Of a stretch of DNA of 64,000 nt, positions 10,153 to 19,981 are shown in pieces. Source of the stretch: Campanula takesimana (lineage: Eukaryota; Streptophyta; Magnoliopsida; Asterales; Campanulaceae). The stretch covers positions 1-64,000 of the forward strand of contig JAOWBW010000105.1 in assembly GCA_026119855.1 (NCBI GenBank). The letters are read 5' to 3'. Positions within the stretch are counted from its first letter, which is position 1; each line of letters opens with the position of its first letter. The translations under genes and the position numbers were made by a program. The notes under the pieces were generated by a model. It ran no database searches. It was not told where the DNA came from and was given only the letters and a program-made list of their open reading frames with translations.

Positions 10153-12367
10153 CTAGTCAGAATCTTCCTCCGTGGTATCTCCACGCCGCGCTAAAGCCCG
10201 AGAGCTACCGGCACCCGAACTCCGTCCCCGGACCGCTCGACCACCAATATGAGAAGAGCCCGCACCATTCGGAGACCGTTCCCGACGCTGGGGTGACGCA
10301 ACGTCGTCCCTCTGACAAGTACATGAATGGTACGCCTCCCTCAGTAAGCGCATCAACACGTTCTCCCGCCGAGCTGAACGGATATATGCCTCCCGAGTCA
10401 CCTGAGAAGGAAACCAATGCAAGGATTACAAGGCAGAAAGAAATAAGTGTGTGCGAACATGACTGATATAAAGCACAAAGCCGTACCCCAGCGTCGGGCG
10501 GAGGAATGAATGTCTCCTCAACAAGATCTGCATCAGTCGGCTCCAAGCTAAGCTCCACCTCCCGGCCACCCCTCATCACTCTCACGCTACTCGAGCGAAG
10601 GGGCATGTCAACCAAAGGCCGACTCCGACCAACATAACGGGCCGAGCTCGACCCCTCTCCAGACAACATCCTAGCCCGTACCTGTGGACTGACCAGCCGC
10701 GTCCGTACATAGCCGGCATAATCGTCACCCCCCCTGTAATGCTCTGCCGGAGTGGGAGCCAAAAAAGTCGCCAACCTCGCGGGACGGAGCATATCCCGAG
10801 GAGGGTCATAAGGAGCCCACGGTAACGCACCAGCCCTGTGCTGACGAACCACCCTCTCCCCGAGATACATGGCCTCCCCGGTGAGACCCACAAGCAGAAC
10901 CCTAGAAGCGGTCAAATCCACTACATAGGGACCCACCGAAGCCTCATTGGCCGGGCTCCATGGGTAAAATCTAACTCCAACAGGCTCAGACATCGCAAAC
11001 ACCCTCCTCAGATCAGCAGCATCCACTGTCTTCCTGTCCCGGTTTCGGCGGGAAGGAGCCCTGTTGCCCTTGCACCAGTACGACATGATGGGGACAACCT
11101 TGTTGGCACTCATCACCAACTGAAAAGGGGCGACACCGAAGACCTCGTACACCCAAGCCTGTGCATATAATGAGAGAGATGTTTCAGACCAAAAAGATAG
11201 AACAGAAATCTCAACAAGTGAAAAGAAGGGTAGTCAAGAGCATACCTCAAAGGCGAACTGGAACCCGTCAAAGGCCGACGAGCTAGCCCTCGAGCAATGG
11301 TCCAAAGCCCGGTAAATCTCAGCCAAACCGGCTCCACCCCAAGAAATCCCACCGACTAAGTCCAAGTCCACAAGAGCCCCTAGCAGTGAGTACCGGCAGA
11401 CAGTAGCCCCACTGGGAAACAAATCTCTGAAAAGCTGTACCATAAGAACAGCCGGACCAAGCAATCCAAATCATATTCCCCCCTACTAAAGGCCTCAATA
11501 GCCATCTCCACCAAGCGATTCACCTTCCCGGCCTCCATTCCATAACCCTTGACACCTCCTCCCAGGTCGGTGTCGACTCCCAGCAGAGCCTGTCTATAGT
11601 CCCGCCGCTCCGCCAAGCTCTCATCAAAAGGCAAAGGGGTACCGGTAAACCTCAACCCTGTGATGGCCGCGAAATCCGTCGGCGTGATGGTAATCTCTCC
11701 CCAACTAAAGTGGAAAGTATGGGTGGTATCCCACCAGAACTCCCGGCACACCTCTATCACCGCTGCCACCTTCAGGGTAGCCCCAACCATACGGACACTG
11801 TCAAAGAATGGGCCAAAGCCCATAGCCTCGATCCGAGCACGCAAACCGCCCGGTCCCTCCGGCAGGGACGCCCACAGTTTACCCACAGTCACTGTGGACC
11901 CACGAGCCTTGATCCTCTGCAGGTAAACACAGCACAGGTATGTTACCATTCTAGCAATTTACAATTCCAGCAATTTAAATTCTAGCATTCCATTATTCTA
12001 GCATTTCATATTATGTGCATAAAACATACAAATGTGCGAGAAGAGAGGAATGAAAAGTCAAATTTACCTCCCGCGTCTCCGGAAGCCCCATCGACCAATG
12101 ACGCTCAGAAATTCAATAAAAATCGTAATCTTGGTCGAACGTGGACCGCAGCAGATTATCGCGATAATTCCGAGTCGCGGCTCGTGGTCTCAAACCGCCC
12201 CGTGGAATCAAGGGCGCCGCTTCAAAGCCCGCTCTTGGATCAGCCCCGACATTCCCTGCGCCCTGAGCATTACCGTGCCCCTCTCCTTGTGGCTCTTGTT
12301 GTGGAATCATATACCCACCATGGCCCGGAAAATCTCTAAATAATGCCTCATTGATCCAATCCGCCAT
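10153..12367 (-). pseudogene. Antisense gene A of Tat-1: four-exon plant mobile domain (PMD) protein
   Basis: Minus strand, ATG at 12367 (MADWINEALFRDF). Four exons can be joined by GT-AG introns that keep phase 0: exon 1 12367-12068, exon 2 11916-11246, exon 3 11158-10487, exon 4 10401-10153. The introns are 151, 87 and 85 bp, with donors AG|GTAAAT, GAG|GTATGC and GGG|GTACGG. Exon 2 holds the PMD core: CREFWWDTTHTFHFSWGEIT, then TPTDFAAITGL, and WGGAGLAEIYRALDH near its end. Exon 3 continues AWVYEVFGVAP, and exon 4 is an arginine/serine-rich tail ending TTEEDSD. Defects are an in-frame TGA at 12113-12115 and a frameshift near 11465. Arabidopsis PMD proteins MAIN and MAIL1 act in gene expression and transposon silencing; whether this copy acts similarly is unknown. 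Confidence 0.72.
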
Positions 12368-12546
12368 AGCTTCAAGAATTATGTGAAATGAAATCTTCGA
12401 AATTATCAAAATCTGAGCTTTCTCTCTCTAAAAACTCAATTTTCTCACTCTAACTCGTCAATGGAGGAAGGAAGAAGAAGAAAGAAGAAGGAAGAAGAAG
12501 AGGGAAGTGTCTGGTGATGTGACCAAGGAGTCAGCCCATCGGCAGC
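12368..12546. other. 5' region of antisense gene A
   Basis: It contains CT/GA-rich stretches, including a purine run around 12464-12500 on the plus strand (pyrimidine-rich on the gene's strand), as is common in plant 5' leaders. No clear TATA box was found on the minus strand. Confidence 0.35.
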
Positions 12547-12682
12547 CTTGCCACGCGGCCACCTTCGCCCTTGCAACCCCAGCCGTTAGATCAGCGATCC
12601 GCGTGAAGGAGATCTGACCACTCAACGGTCTTGGCCACGCGGCCACTATTGCAAATTCGTGTGTTTGGCCACGCGGCCAACC
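12547..12682. repeat. GGCC-N4-GCGGCC type palindrome cluster 2 (three copies)
   Basis: Copies start near 12547, 12631 and 12665, each of the form TTGGCCACGCGGCCA(A/C)C, the first lacking one G. They lie 180-315 bp upstream of the antisense gene A start, the same relative position as cluster 1 to gene B. Confidence 0.82.
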
Positions 12683-12829
12683 TTGCCCCTTCAGATAAAA
12701 TTCCACTTTTGCCCCTGATCTTTTCCCTATTAATTCATTTTAAATGCCTTTAACACTACTTTGACTGATATTCGTTACCTTTGGGTACGGAAAGCCCCTT
12801 AAAATTTCCATTCTTCACCAAATATTTGC

Positions 12830-13170
12830 TTAGGATTCGTATGATTGTAGAGACTTCGGCGCCTCTATGACATGCGTATCCTAGATCAAGCGTAATTGGT
12901 AGAAGCCTCGGCGTTTCTATTTGCGAAAGATCCAGCATCTATTATTAGGATTCGTATGATTGTAGAGACTTCGGCGCCTCTATGACATACCATCCTTTAT
13001 CAATCGTAATTGGCAGAGGCCTCGGCGTTTCTATTTGCGAAAGATTCAGCATCTATTATTAAGATTCGTATGGTTGTAGAGACTTCGGCGCCTCTATGAC
13101 ATACGCATCCTAGATCGATCGTGGTTGGCAGAAGCCTCGGCGTGTTCTGTTCACGAGAGACCCGACACCT
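12830..13170 (+). repeat. 115-bp tandem repeat in Tat-1 3' region (3 copies)
   Basis: Units start at 12830, 12945 and 13059 (periods 115 and 114). Each opens with TTAGGATTCGTATG(A/G)TTGTA, then has CTTCGGCGCCTCTATGACAT and CCTCGGCGTTTCTATT. The third copy decays after about 13150. Tandem repeats in the 3' untranslated part of Tat/Ogre elements are known and can seed satellites. Confidence 0.85.
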
Positions 13171-13658
13171 ATTACTTTGGCGCGGTCGGCAGGAACCCTG
13201 GCGATCCTGATTGCGTTTACCATTCCATCTTGGGATTATTTAGACGACGTAGTCTTCATTTTTCCCAAATAACTTCATTGCTTACGAATGATTCGTTCTT
13301 CGTACAGGATAGTGCCCGTAGGTTTATTATCCCTAGCAGGAGTCCGATATCTCGTTTTATCCCCAGTAGATCCGAACTACGACCGGCTTGATTCCTCAGA
13401 GGATACGTAGGAAACCTGAAAAGGTCCAGCCACCCGACCGACGCGGTTATCTCTCATCCCCAGCAAGTGCATTTTCCCCAGCAGAAGATGTTGCTCCCCA
13501 CAAGTGGACAGTTATTCCCAATTTCCCATCAGATTTGAACTACGTTTGGCTTGATTCCCCCGCGGATACGTAGGTCGCCTGCCAAGGTTCAGCCGTTCCC
13601 TTACCTTTTTTATCGTCGACCCCACATTGCCTTGCAAGAAGCGTCGCCGAGGGGCTAC
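13171..13658 (+). other. Tat-1 3' untranslated region and polypurine tract
   Basis: No coding sequence. It carries two copies of the GAACTACG module (13373-13432 and 13537-13596), each ending in GGATACGTAGG and a GGT(C/T)CAGCC tail. Sequence just before the LTR (CGTCGCCGAGGGGCTAC, to 13658) sits where the polypurine tract should be, although it is not a long pure purine run. Confidence 0.55.
13373..13596 (+). repeat. GAACTACG/CGTAGG module, copies 2 and 3
   Basis: Copy 2 is at 13373-13432 and copy 3 at 13537-13596. Both have GAACTACG, GGCTTGATTCC, a short spacer and GGATACGTAGG. Confidence 0.6.
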
Positions 13659-13858
13659 TGTTAGTACCCGACCTGAAAATGAGTTTATTAGGACTTTCCC
13701 AAATATACAAGGACTTTATAGGAATTAGAAACCTTACAAAGACTTGTCCCGGATTCCCAAAAATATCTCATTTATGGCAAAATCTATCAAATTAGGTAAT
13801 AAATGGTTTCCTTAAAACCATGCAGAAACCCTAGCTTAAGAATCAAGTCAGCCGGCAG

Positions 13859-13948
13859 CCTTGGCCACGCGGCCAACATTGCTCCGCGTTGATCTTGGCC
13901 ACGCGGCCACTCTTGTAACCGGCTTCAACAATGGCCAGGCGGCCAACC
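13859..13948. repeat. GGCC-N4-GCGGCC type palindrome cluster 3 (three copies, in LTR)
   Basis: Copies start near 13859, 13893 and 13929 with the same TTGGCCACGCGGCCAAC consensus. The cluster ends about 45 bp before the LTR TATA box. Confidence 0.82.
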
Positions 13949-13992
13949 TTGCGCTGGATGATCTGGACCATCAGATCTTCCCCTCAGTTTAC

Positions 13993-14000
13993 TATATAAA
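13993..14000 (+). promoter_or_regulatory. TATA box of Tat-1 LTR
   Basis: TATATAAA in a CTATATAAACC context, about 335 bp into the LTR. Transcription of the element would start roughly 30 bases downstream. Confidence 0.6.
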
Positions 14001-14478
14001 CCAATCCATGCTATTGGTTTAGGGATCCGATTTTGAGGGCTCTAAGTCCGAATTTGAGAGTTCTTAAACACTATTTTTCTCTCTAATTAGCATTCAAACC
14101 TCCAAGAAGATCAAGGTTTATTTCTTGCCAACATAGGTAAGTTTTCTAACTTATTTCTTCGCGTTCTTGCATTATTTCTAATGTAGATCTTTTATATTCA
14201 TGTTCGTACATGTTTATTCATAGTTTCTTCATATTCTTTGCATTCTCATTCATATGTTCATATATGTTCTTCATATGTTCATCGTGTTCATAGATTAAAA
14301 CCTTATTTATGCCATATTTAGGGTTGCGATCTTCATAATTACATGTTATTTCATAGCCGATGATGATCGAGGGTTCATCAACCCGAGGATGATCTAGGAA
14401 CTACTTCTAAACCCTAATCTTTAGGTAATTCCCCTCATTATGCATGATCCCGATTCTTCTGCCTATTCTAATTCTCTG

Positions 14479-14542
14479 CGAACTACGCTGACCTGAGCTT
14501 CTCACATTGAGAGGAACGTAGGCAATCTTCGGATCCGGTCTC
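14479..14542 (+). repeat. GAACTACG/CGTAGG module, copy 4 (inside LTR)
   Basis: It reads GCGAACTACGCTGACCTGAG, a spacer, GGAACGTAGGCAATC and a GGTCTC tail. It is transcribed as part of the R/U5 region if transcription starts at the LTR TATA box. Confidence 0.55.
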
Positions 14543-14803
14543 AAACACTAACACACTACATACACCGCATCATGATAGAAAGACCGATCAATTCGGGCAA
14601 TAGGAGTGATAACGTTCAATATTCTTCTCTTGTTGTAATTTGACCCCCGAACCCATAAAAATGCTTTTTTCAATGTTTTGGCTTTAATTAAAACGGCGTG
14701 GCGACTCTCATAATTTTAATGTCGTTAAGAATATTCCTTTTGTAAATAAAAATAATCACAAGATACTTCCCATGCGTCGCTTCATCGGAAAGGGGTATTC
14801 ACA

Positions 14804-14986
14804 GCTGCGCAGGAAGCTTTTCAACCTCCTGAAGCAGGTCACGGCAATGTTCAAGCTCACGGTGAAGAGGAAGAAGAAGATGGAGTCACTGCTCCAGTCA
14901 TGATTCCAGGATTGAATATCCCAGCTTACCGCTTTCCTCTTGCCGCAAAATTCATTGAAGACCTCATTGATGTTGACCGCATTTGA
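14804..14986 (+). pseudogene. C-terminal fragment of a SIRE-like 3' ORF
   Basis: Sixty codons are open from the Tat-1 LTR junction to a TGA at 14984-14986. The fragment is acidic (HGEEEEEDG) followed by PGLNIPAYRFPLAAKF. It does not look like Copia RNase H; its place before a 380-bp spacer and the polypurine tract suits the extra 3' ORF of SIRE-type elements. The start lies on the far side of Tat-1. Confidence 0.45.
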
Positions 14987-15366
14987 TCTGACCGCATGTG
15001 GTCATGAATATTTGATGTTTTAAACAATCTTACATTTATTATGGGTTTGTAACTTAAAACAACATTTCTATTTTGTGATCCTTATACTCCTATGCTTTAA
15101 TGATTCTTACTTGGAGTATGTTATTGTGTTTGATGCATTTCTATTCCTCAGTATTCACTTATTTTGAAAATGTTTCAAATATTATTTCTATCTTCTAGGA
15201 TTAGTAATTTGTTTTTCTTTTAGGACGATAGAAATCTATGACATTGGCTTAGAGTGTGCATTGACTTGGGACATGATATTTAATAAAATATTTATTCTTG
15301 AAAACATGTTTTTACCAAGTACAATGAATTAGCCTTTGTTATAGTAGGTAATGGTCTCAATCAAAT

Positions 15367-15376
15367 AGGGGGAGAT
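15367..15376 (+). other. Polypurine tract of SIRE-like element
   Basis: AGGGGGAGAT lies directly before the LTR start TGTTGG, the normal site of plus-strand DNA priming. Confidence 0.7.
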
Positions 15377-15574
15377 TGTTGGATATGCTTATTATAAACC
15401 ACTCCTATTACCTAGATTTGATTGATCCCATAACCTTATTTTACTCTTTGTGGACTTTAGGATATATTGTAAGAAGTACTTGTACTTCATTTAGAATAGT
15501 CCACTTTCTAGTTTGATAGGTTTAGCAGATTAGGACCCTAAATTTTTCTAAGTCTGGAGAAATGAGGTAGGTCA

Positions 15575-15690
15575 TATGTCTACCGCATGTAACCTACCGC
15601 ACGACCAAGGTGCCGCATTCTCTATGCTTGCCGCAGATAACCTTGCCGCATGGTTCCATCCTACCGGGTGAATATCTACCGCATGGAACC
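15575..15690 (+). repeat. ACCGCA motif cluster A in SIRE-like LTR
   Basis: Six occurrences of (TACCGCA or GCCGCA)-type motifs in about 110 bp: near 15579, 15593, 15611, 15630, 15644 and 15678. It lies about 250 bp upstream of the LTR TATA box. Confidence 0.6.
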
Positions 15691-15937
15691 ATGGTTGAAG
15701 AAAATCAAGTTGGTTCAAACTTAACCATAGTCACACTTGTGTCTTTATCTTGGTTAGTTTTGAACGTTGCAAATTCAAATTTCAAATTTGAATACAACTG
15801 TCATCGTAGTACAGTTGGACCACCATGACTCTGCAACAAAAAGACAACTCAGACTGAGCTCCAATTAGAAATCAACAGCTCATTGTCCTCCAAACTTGCC
15901 CTCCAAGAATTCAAACGGCTAGTTTCTCCATCAAGGC

Positions 15938-15945
15938 TATAAATA
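15938..15945 (+). promoter_or_regulatory. TATA box of SIRE-like LTR
   Basis: TATAAATA in a GGCTATAAATAGACC context, a canonical plant TATA box. Confidence 0.6.
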
Positions 15946-16639
15946 GACCTTGAATTCTTCATTGAAGACACGCTGAGATTCTAAGAGAGAAATTGCTGTT
16001 GAAATTCTTGGTGATTGAAGATCATACTCAAGATTTCCAGAATCCTTTGAATCTTCAAGCACTCAACCTTCAAGTCTTCAACAAATCTCCAGCAACCTTC
16101 AAGATCAAATCTCAAGCCTCTCAACACAAGATTCATTAGGCTCTAAAATCATATAGATTTCAAAGAGCTCTTGATTCTTACACACACACTCACCTCGATT
16201 GATTAATCACATAGATTGAATCATTAAGGATACACTGGTCTAAGTCTAGGATTGTTTTTCATAGAAAATAGGAGTTAATTCAGTTCATCTTTGTAATCTG
16301 TACTCAAGAGAATTAATACATCCTCCATTCAAAATCCAAGACTGACCATCTTGGTAAAGGACGTAGATCTTTTAACAGATCGAACATTTCCAAATCATTG
16401 TGTCATTTACTTACTGCACTTTACCTTTCTGCAAATTTACTTTAAGTCTTTTTCATCTTGTTCATTTTGTTCTTCACTTGTTCATATTAATCTTGTTTGT
16501 CTTTTAGTGCTTGATCTCAGATTTAAGAACAATTGTGAATTGTGTTTGTTTGTCTACCTCATTGTCTAAGTTAAAATCTGACTAACTTATCATTTGCCAA
16601 AAAATCTCTAAGACACAAATTTTCAATCTTTCAACCTAC

Positions 16640-16815
16640 CTCACCTTAACCTACCGCACTACTACCTACCGCATATACATCTACCGCACTACCTACCGCA
16701 AAAACAAACCTACCGCATTGAACTTATCAAAAAACCAACGCTTAACTTGTTTCAACGAAAACTTCCGCTGTGCATTTTATACTTGACCGTGTGGTTTTTA
16801 TCTACCGCAAAATTC
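16640..16815 (+). repeat. ACCGCA motif cluster B in SIRE-like LTR
   Basis: At least six CTACCGCA copies lie near 16650, 16665, 16680, 16692, 16710 and 16801. They are in the transcribed part of the LTR close to its pyrimidine-rich end. Confidence 0.6.
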
Positions 16816-16932
16816 AAGTGTAAGCATAAAGGTTGAATTTTGAAAAAGGGTTGAAATTTTAAATAGGCTATTCACCCTCCCCCTCCCCCTCTAGCCTCTT
16901 TTCATACCCTTGTTGTGTCTCTGGGACCAACA

Positions 16933-17394
16933 GACCAACACCTAGACAATAATATTAGGACATTAGTATAAAATTATATTAGAAAGAAATGTCAAATTAC
17001 AAATTATTTTCGTCACAGCACTTAAACTGTCAGTGGCAACATCTGAGGTAACACCTCCGTCTGCACTAACAAAAACTCTTTAGTCAGAGTTTCCCTGGTC
17101 AGTATCTTCTTCAGTTCATAATGGTCATATTTCTGGGTTGTATTAAACAGATGTTAGCGACATCATTCCTTATCCATCTTGTAATTTATTTTTCTTATCC
17201 ACATATTAGAAGAGGTGCGAAATCCCGACATTTCTAATGCCAGGTTCCGGCATGTCAACTTGTTGAGGGGGGTTGATTTATTGGGTCAGTTTTTAGGGTT
17301 TTGTATGTGCATTTTCCTTGTATCGATTAAATTGTTGGAAGTTGGAACTAATGTGATTCTCGGGCAGTAGTTTTAGAATTTTCCTTGCTACCTA
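16933..17394. other. Spacer
   Basis: AT-rich sequence without ORFs, RNA genes or clear element ends. Nothing recognised. Confidence 0.4.
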
Positions 17395-17975
17395 AGGTTG
17401 CGTTTGGTAGCATTAAACACATGATGTTTGATGCTTAATACACCCTCCGTCTCAGCTCACTTGAGACTTGTTTTCATTTTGGTCCATACCAGCTCATTTG
17501 GGACTCCCCGAAATGGCTATCTTTTTATAATTTTATATTCAATCTACCCCACCACTCATTCTTTCTATTCATTTTCCACCATTCAATTAATTCAACCAAC
17601 ACTGCTATTTACCTCACACATTCTTTTTCTTCATTTTCTATCACATAAATCACTTTTCCTTAGTTCTTGTGCACATCTCTTGGGTCTCAAGTGAGGTGGG
17701 ACGGATGGAGTATAATGTGGGGTAGTTTGGAGTTAGGATGCATTTGATCACACTGAGTGCTAAATGTCGAATGTTGAGTGAGGATTTTTATTCTCAATCA
17801 TTGACATTAAGAGGGTGTTGGACATATTCAAGTTGAATGAATGAATGAAATCACGCATCCGACCTCCAAATTACTTTATATTGTATTAATTAAGCATCAA
17901 GTTTTTTACCTCTACACTACCCTACACTGTATCAAGCATCGAGCATCAAGTGTTTGATGTTATCAAACGCAACCT
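17395..17975. mobile_element. TIR element with AGGTTGCGTTTGGTA ends, carrying a nested MITE
   Basis: The left end (AGGTTGCGTTTGGTA...CATTAAACAC) and the right end (reverse complement AGGTTGCGTTTGATAACATC) are inverted over roughly 45 bp, with GATGCTTGAT/GATGTTTGAT motifs inside. It is interrupted at 17439-17712 by a Stowaway-like MITE. No transposase. The target duplication is unclear, so the superfamily is undetermined. Confidence 0.6.
17439..17712. mobile_element. Stowaway-like MITE (CTCACTTGAGAC family), nested
   Basis: It runs TA-CACCCTCCGTCTCAGCTCAC to CAAGTGAGGTGGGACGGATG-GAGTA with TA at both borders, 274 bp and AT-rich. The same family recurs at 60194-60479. It sits inside the 17395-17975 element. 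Confidence 0.75.
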
Positions 17976-18504
17976 AGTGATGCTTGGTTTTTCTTTTATT
18001 TAATTCCACCTTGCTATGTGTATTTCTCATCCTTCTTAGCTTCTTCTTCACCCATTTTCAAGATTTGCAAAACATCAACTCTGGAAGCTATGTCAGATCA
18101 AAACTATGATAATTAAAAAGAGAGCTTTTGAATTGCACAGGCTAAAACAAGTATTCACATAAGGTCAATGTTAGGTTTATAAAAGAAGTTTACAAAATGA
18201 AAGCGATATTTCATTGGCTACATTGATAGTGGACCCGACACACTCTAATTAAAAACACCAACACAATTTTGACACCTCATTTTGTATATCACATTTTGTA
18301 GCCATCTTTGGTACGGAATGAAGTTTTAGGGGCTATTGGGTTCCATCTGTAGGTTTATTCAGTTTTGTGTTCATGGGCTATTCGGCTCAATCTGTAGCAC
18401 AGAAAGAAGTTTCATGGGCTATTATTGTGCTTATATGATAATTCAAGAAGTTTCATGGCTATTATTGGGCTTAGCCGGACTTTGGTCATTTTGCACTAAA
18501 GTTA
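17976..18504. other. Spacer
   Basis: Around 18330-18480 a short phrase of the type AAGTTTCATGGGCTATTATTG repeats imperfectly three to four times. No gene recognised. Confidence 0.4.
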
Positions 18505-18984
18505 TAGTCCTTCCGTCCGTCCCAGCACAAGTAGGATTAGAAGAGTGAACACAATAATTAATTAAGACAAAGTATTATATGTGTTGTAGAAAATGAAAAG
18601 AGAGAGAATGAATGGTGTAAATAATAGTGTTGGTTGAATAAATTAAGTGATGAAAAATAAAGAGAGAGAATAAGTAGGGTTAAATTATTAAATAGTTAGG
18701 TAGGGTGAATATAAATATATTTAAATATTTTTATTTTTGGCAGTGTGACCTATCAAAAGAAAAATACTCCCTCCGTCCCAAAATGATTTTCACACGTTTA
18801 ACTATTCAAACTTTTTAAGGATATGAACTCTTGCTTCACTAACCATGTTTTGCTTAGGCACTTTTAAGCCCAAATTGTAGAAATAGGAAAAAAATTTCAG
18901 GATAATGAAAAATGTCAAATAAGAAAATCATTTTGGGTCGGAAGGAATAAGTGTTACTCTTACCGGGATGGGACGGAAGGAGTA
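18505..18984. mobile_element. Stowaway-like MITE, interrupted by another MITE
   Basis: The left end is AGTCCTTCCGTCCGTCCC; the right end is GGGATGGGACGGAAGGAGTA. It contains the second MITE at 18765-18949. Confidence 0.65.
18765..18949. mobile_element. Stowaway-like MITE (AAAATGATTTTC family), nested
   Basis: It runs TACTCCCTCCGTCCCAAAAT to ATTTTGGGTCGGAAGGAATA, 185 bp. Its interior is the reverse complement of the MITE at 19980-20154. Confidence 0.75.
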
Positions 18985-19130
18985 TTGTTGTGTTGTTATA
19001 TGAAAGCTCAAACCCTGGTTCGGGACATCAGTAACTTAAAAACATCATTGTGTTTGGATTTGTGGGGTTTTTGTTTTTTTTTGCCCCTTCGTGGTTTAAC
19101 TTTTTGTTTTTGACTCTCTCTCATACTGTA

Positions 19131-19400
19131 TACTCCCTCCGTCCCGCCGGAAACTTCAAAAAAAAATATGGCACAAGAATTAAAGGAAAAAGTGAAAAAG
19201 GTGATGTGTTGTGAGTGTTGATAGTTAAGTGGGAGAGAGAAAGTTGGGTAGAGAATAGTTAGTGGGTTAGTGGATGTGAGTATGAGAAGTGAGACCCACT
19301 AATTAAAAAGTATTAAAAAATTTCCATTTATGGAATGTGCAATTTCTATAGAACGCCCATTTTGGTAAGTTTTGCAATTTTCGGTGGGACGGAGGGAGTA
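19131..19400. mobile_element. Stowaway-like MITE (CGGAAACTTC family)
   Basis: TACTCCCTCCGTCCCGCCGG at the left and CGGTGGGACGGAGGGAGTA at the right form long inverted ends; 270 bp with TA borders. Confidence 0.75.
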
Positions 19401-19742
19401 TTTTTTTTCAACTAAAGATTAAAAAAACTTCAGAAAAATAGAAGAAGAATACCACGTGTCTAAAAAGAGTCAATTTATCATCAACTTAATATTCCTTGTG
19501 TTTTCCTGGATATCTTAAATTAAATTATAATGGGTAGTATAAACTTTTGAAATTACGTTTGAAGGTTATTTTAGTACTCCGTATTTTAAAATTAATTGCT
19601 ATGTGCACATAATTTCATGATGATTTCCAATTGCTTGAATAAAAAGCCTGACAGTCTCATTTCCTTTTTTTTTTTTTTTTTTTTTAAAGTTAGTTTCATT
19701 TCTGAAATTAAGAATTCAAAATCATTGAATTTCCAATATTTA

Positions 19743-19981
19743 TACTCCTTCCGTCCTAAACTGATAATTTTATTTAAAATTTCAAACATTTTAGGGTTAC
19801 ATTTTAAGTTTTAAAAATTCAGTGATTTTAAAGTTTTAGTTTTTGAAAATAAGACTAACTTTCTGAGACAGATAAAAAAAAGGAGAAATGAGACTATTAT
19901 TTTGAAACTACCCGAGTAATGTACAACCCTAAAATGTTAAAAAAATCAAAACGGAACTACCAATCTGGGACGGATGATGTA
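19743..19981. mobile_element. Degenerate Stowaway-like MITE
   Basis: It starts TACTCCTTCCGTCCTAAACT and ends near GGGACGGATGATGTA, abutting the next MITE. The ends are imperfect, so its borders are tentative. Confidence 0.45.

Larger units (their letters stand above)
1..14803 (+). mobile_element. Tat-1: Tat-lineage Ty3/Gypsy LTR retrotransposon, 5' end outside window
   Basis: The sense strand carries, in order, gag, aspartic protease, a G-patch segment, reverse transcriptase, RNase H, a second archaeal-type RNase H and integrase. A roughly 6-kb 3' region with antisense genes and tandem repeats follows, then an LTR starting TGTTAGTACCCGACC at 13659. The second RNase H before integrase and a long 3' region with antisense ORFs are known traits of the Tat/Ogre lineage. 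The 5' LTR and primer site must lie upstream of base 1. Gag and RT are broken by several frameshifts, so this copy is not autonomous. The 3' LTR runs directly into Copia coding sequence, which suggests insertion into a SIRE-like element. Confidence 0.9.
13659..14803 (+). repeat. Tat-1 3' LTR
   Basis: It starts TGTTAGTACCCGACC immediately after the putative polypurine tract and most likely ends ...GGGGTATTCACA at 14803 (14801 is the alternative), about 1145 bp. It contains palindrome cluster 3, a TATATAAA box at 13993-14000, a GAACTACG module at 14479-14542 and the phrase GGCGTGGCGACTC near 14694. The 5' LTR is not in the window, so the right border rests on the TG...CA rule and on the switch to Copia coding sequence. 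Confidence 0.75.
14804..16932 (+). mobile_element. SIRE-like Ty1/Copia element, 3' remnant
   Basis: It consists of the end of an ORF (14804-14986), a noncoding stretch, a polypurine tract and a complete LTR. The TGTTGG...CCAACA ends, the GGGGGAGATTG tract and the pyrimidine-rich CCCTCCCCCTCTAG end of the LTR are typical of SIRE/Maximus Copia elements. The left part is missing, presumably displaced beyond the window by the Tat-1 insertion. No integrase or RT sequence remains here. Confidence 0.8.
15377..16932 (+). repeat. 3' LTR of SIRE-like Copia element (1556 bp)
   Basis: It begins TGTTGGATATGC and ends TGGGACCAACA, with matching 6-bp inverted ends. A TATAAATA box lies at 15938-15945. Two clusters of a short ACCGCA motif lie in it. 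The 3' flank starts GACCA, a candidate 5-bp target duplication that cannot be verified because the 5' flank is absent. Confidence 0.85.

Noticed and set aside
14694..14712. GGCGTGGCGACTC as a primer binding site
   Set aside because: It lies about 100 bases inside the 3' LTR and is not followed by internal sequence; it is likely part of the LTR.
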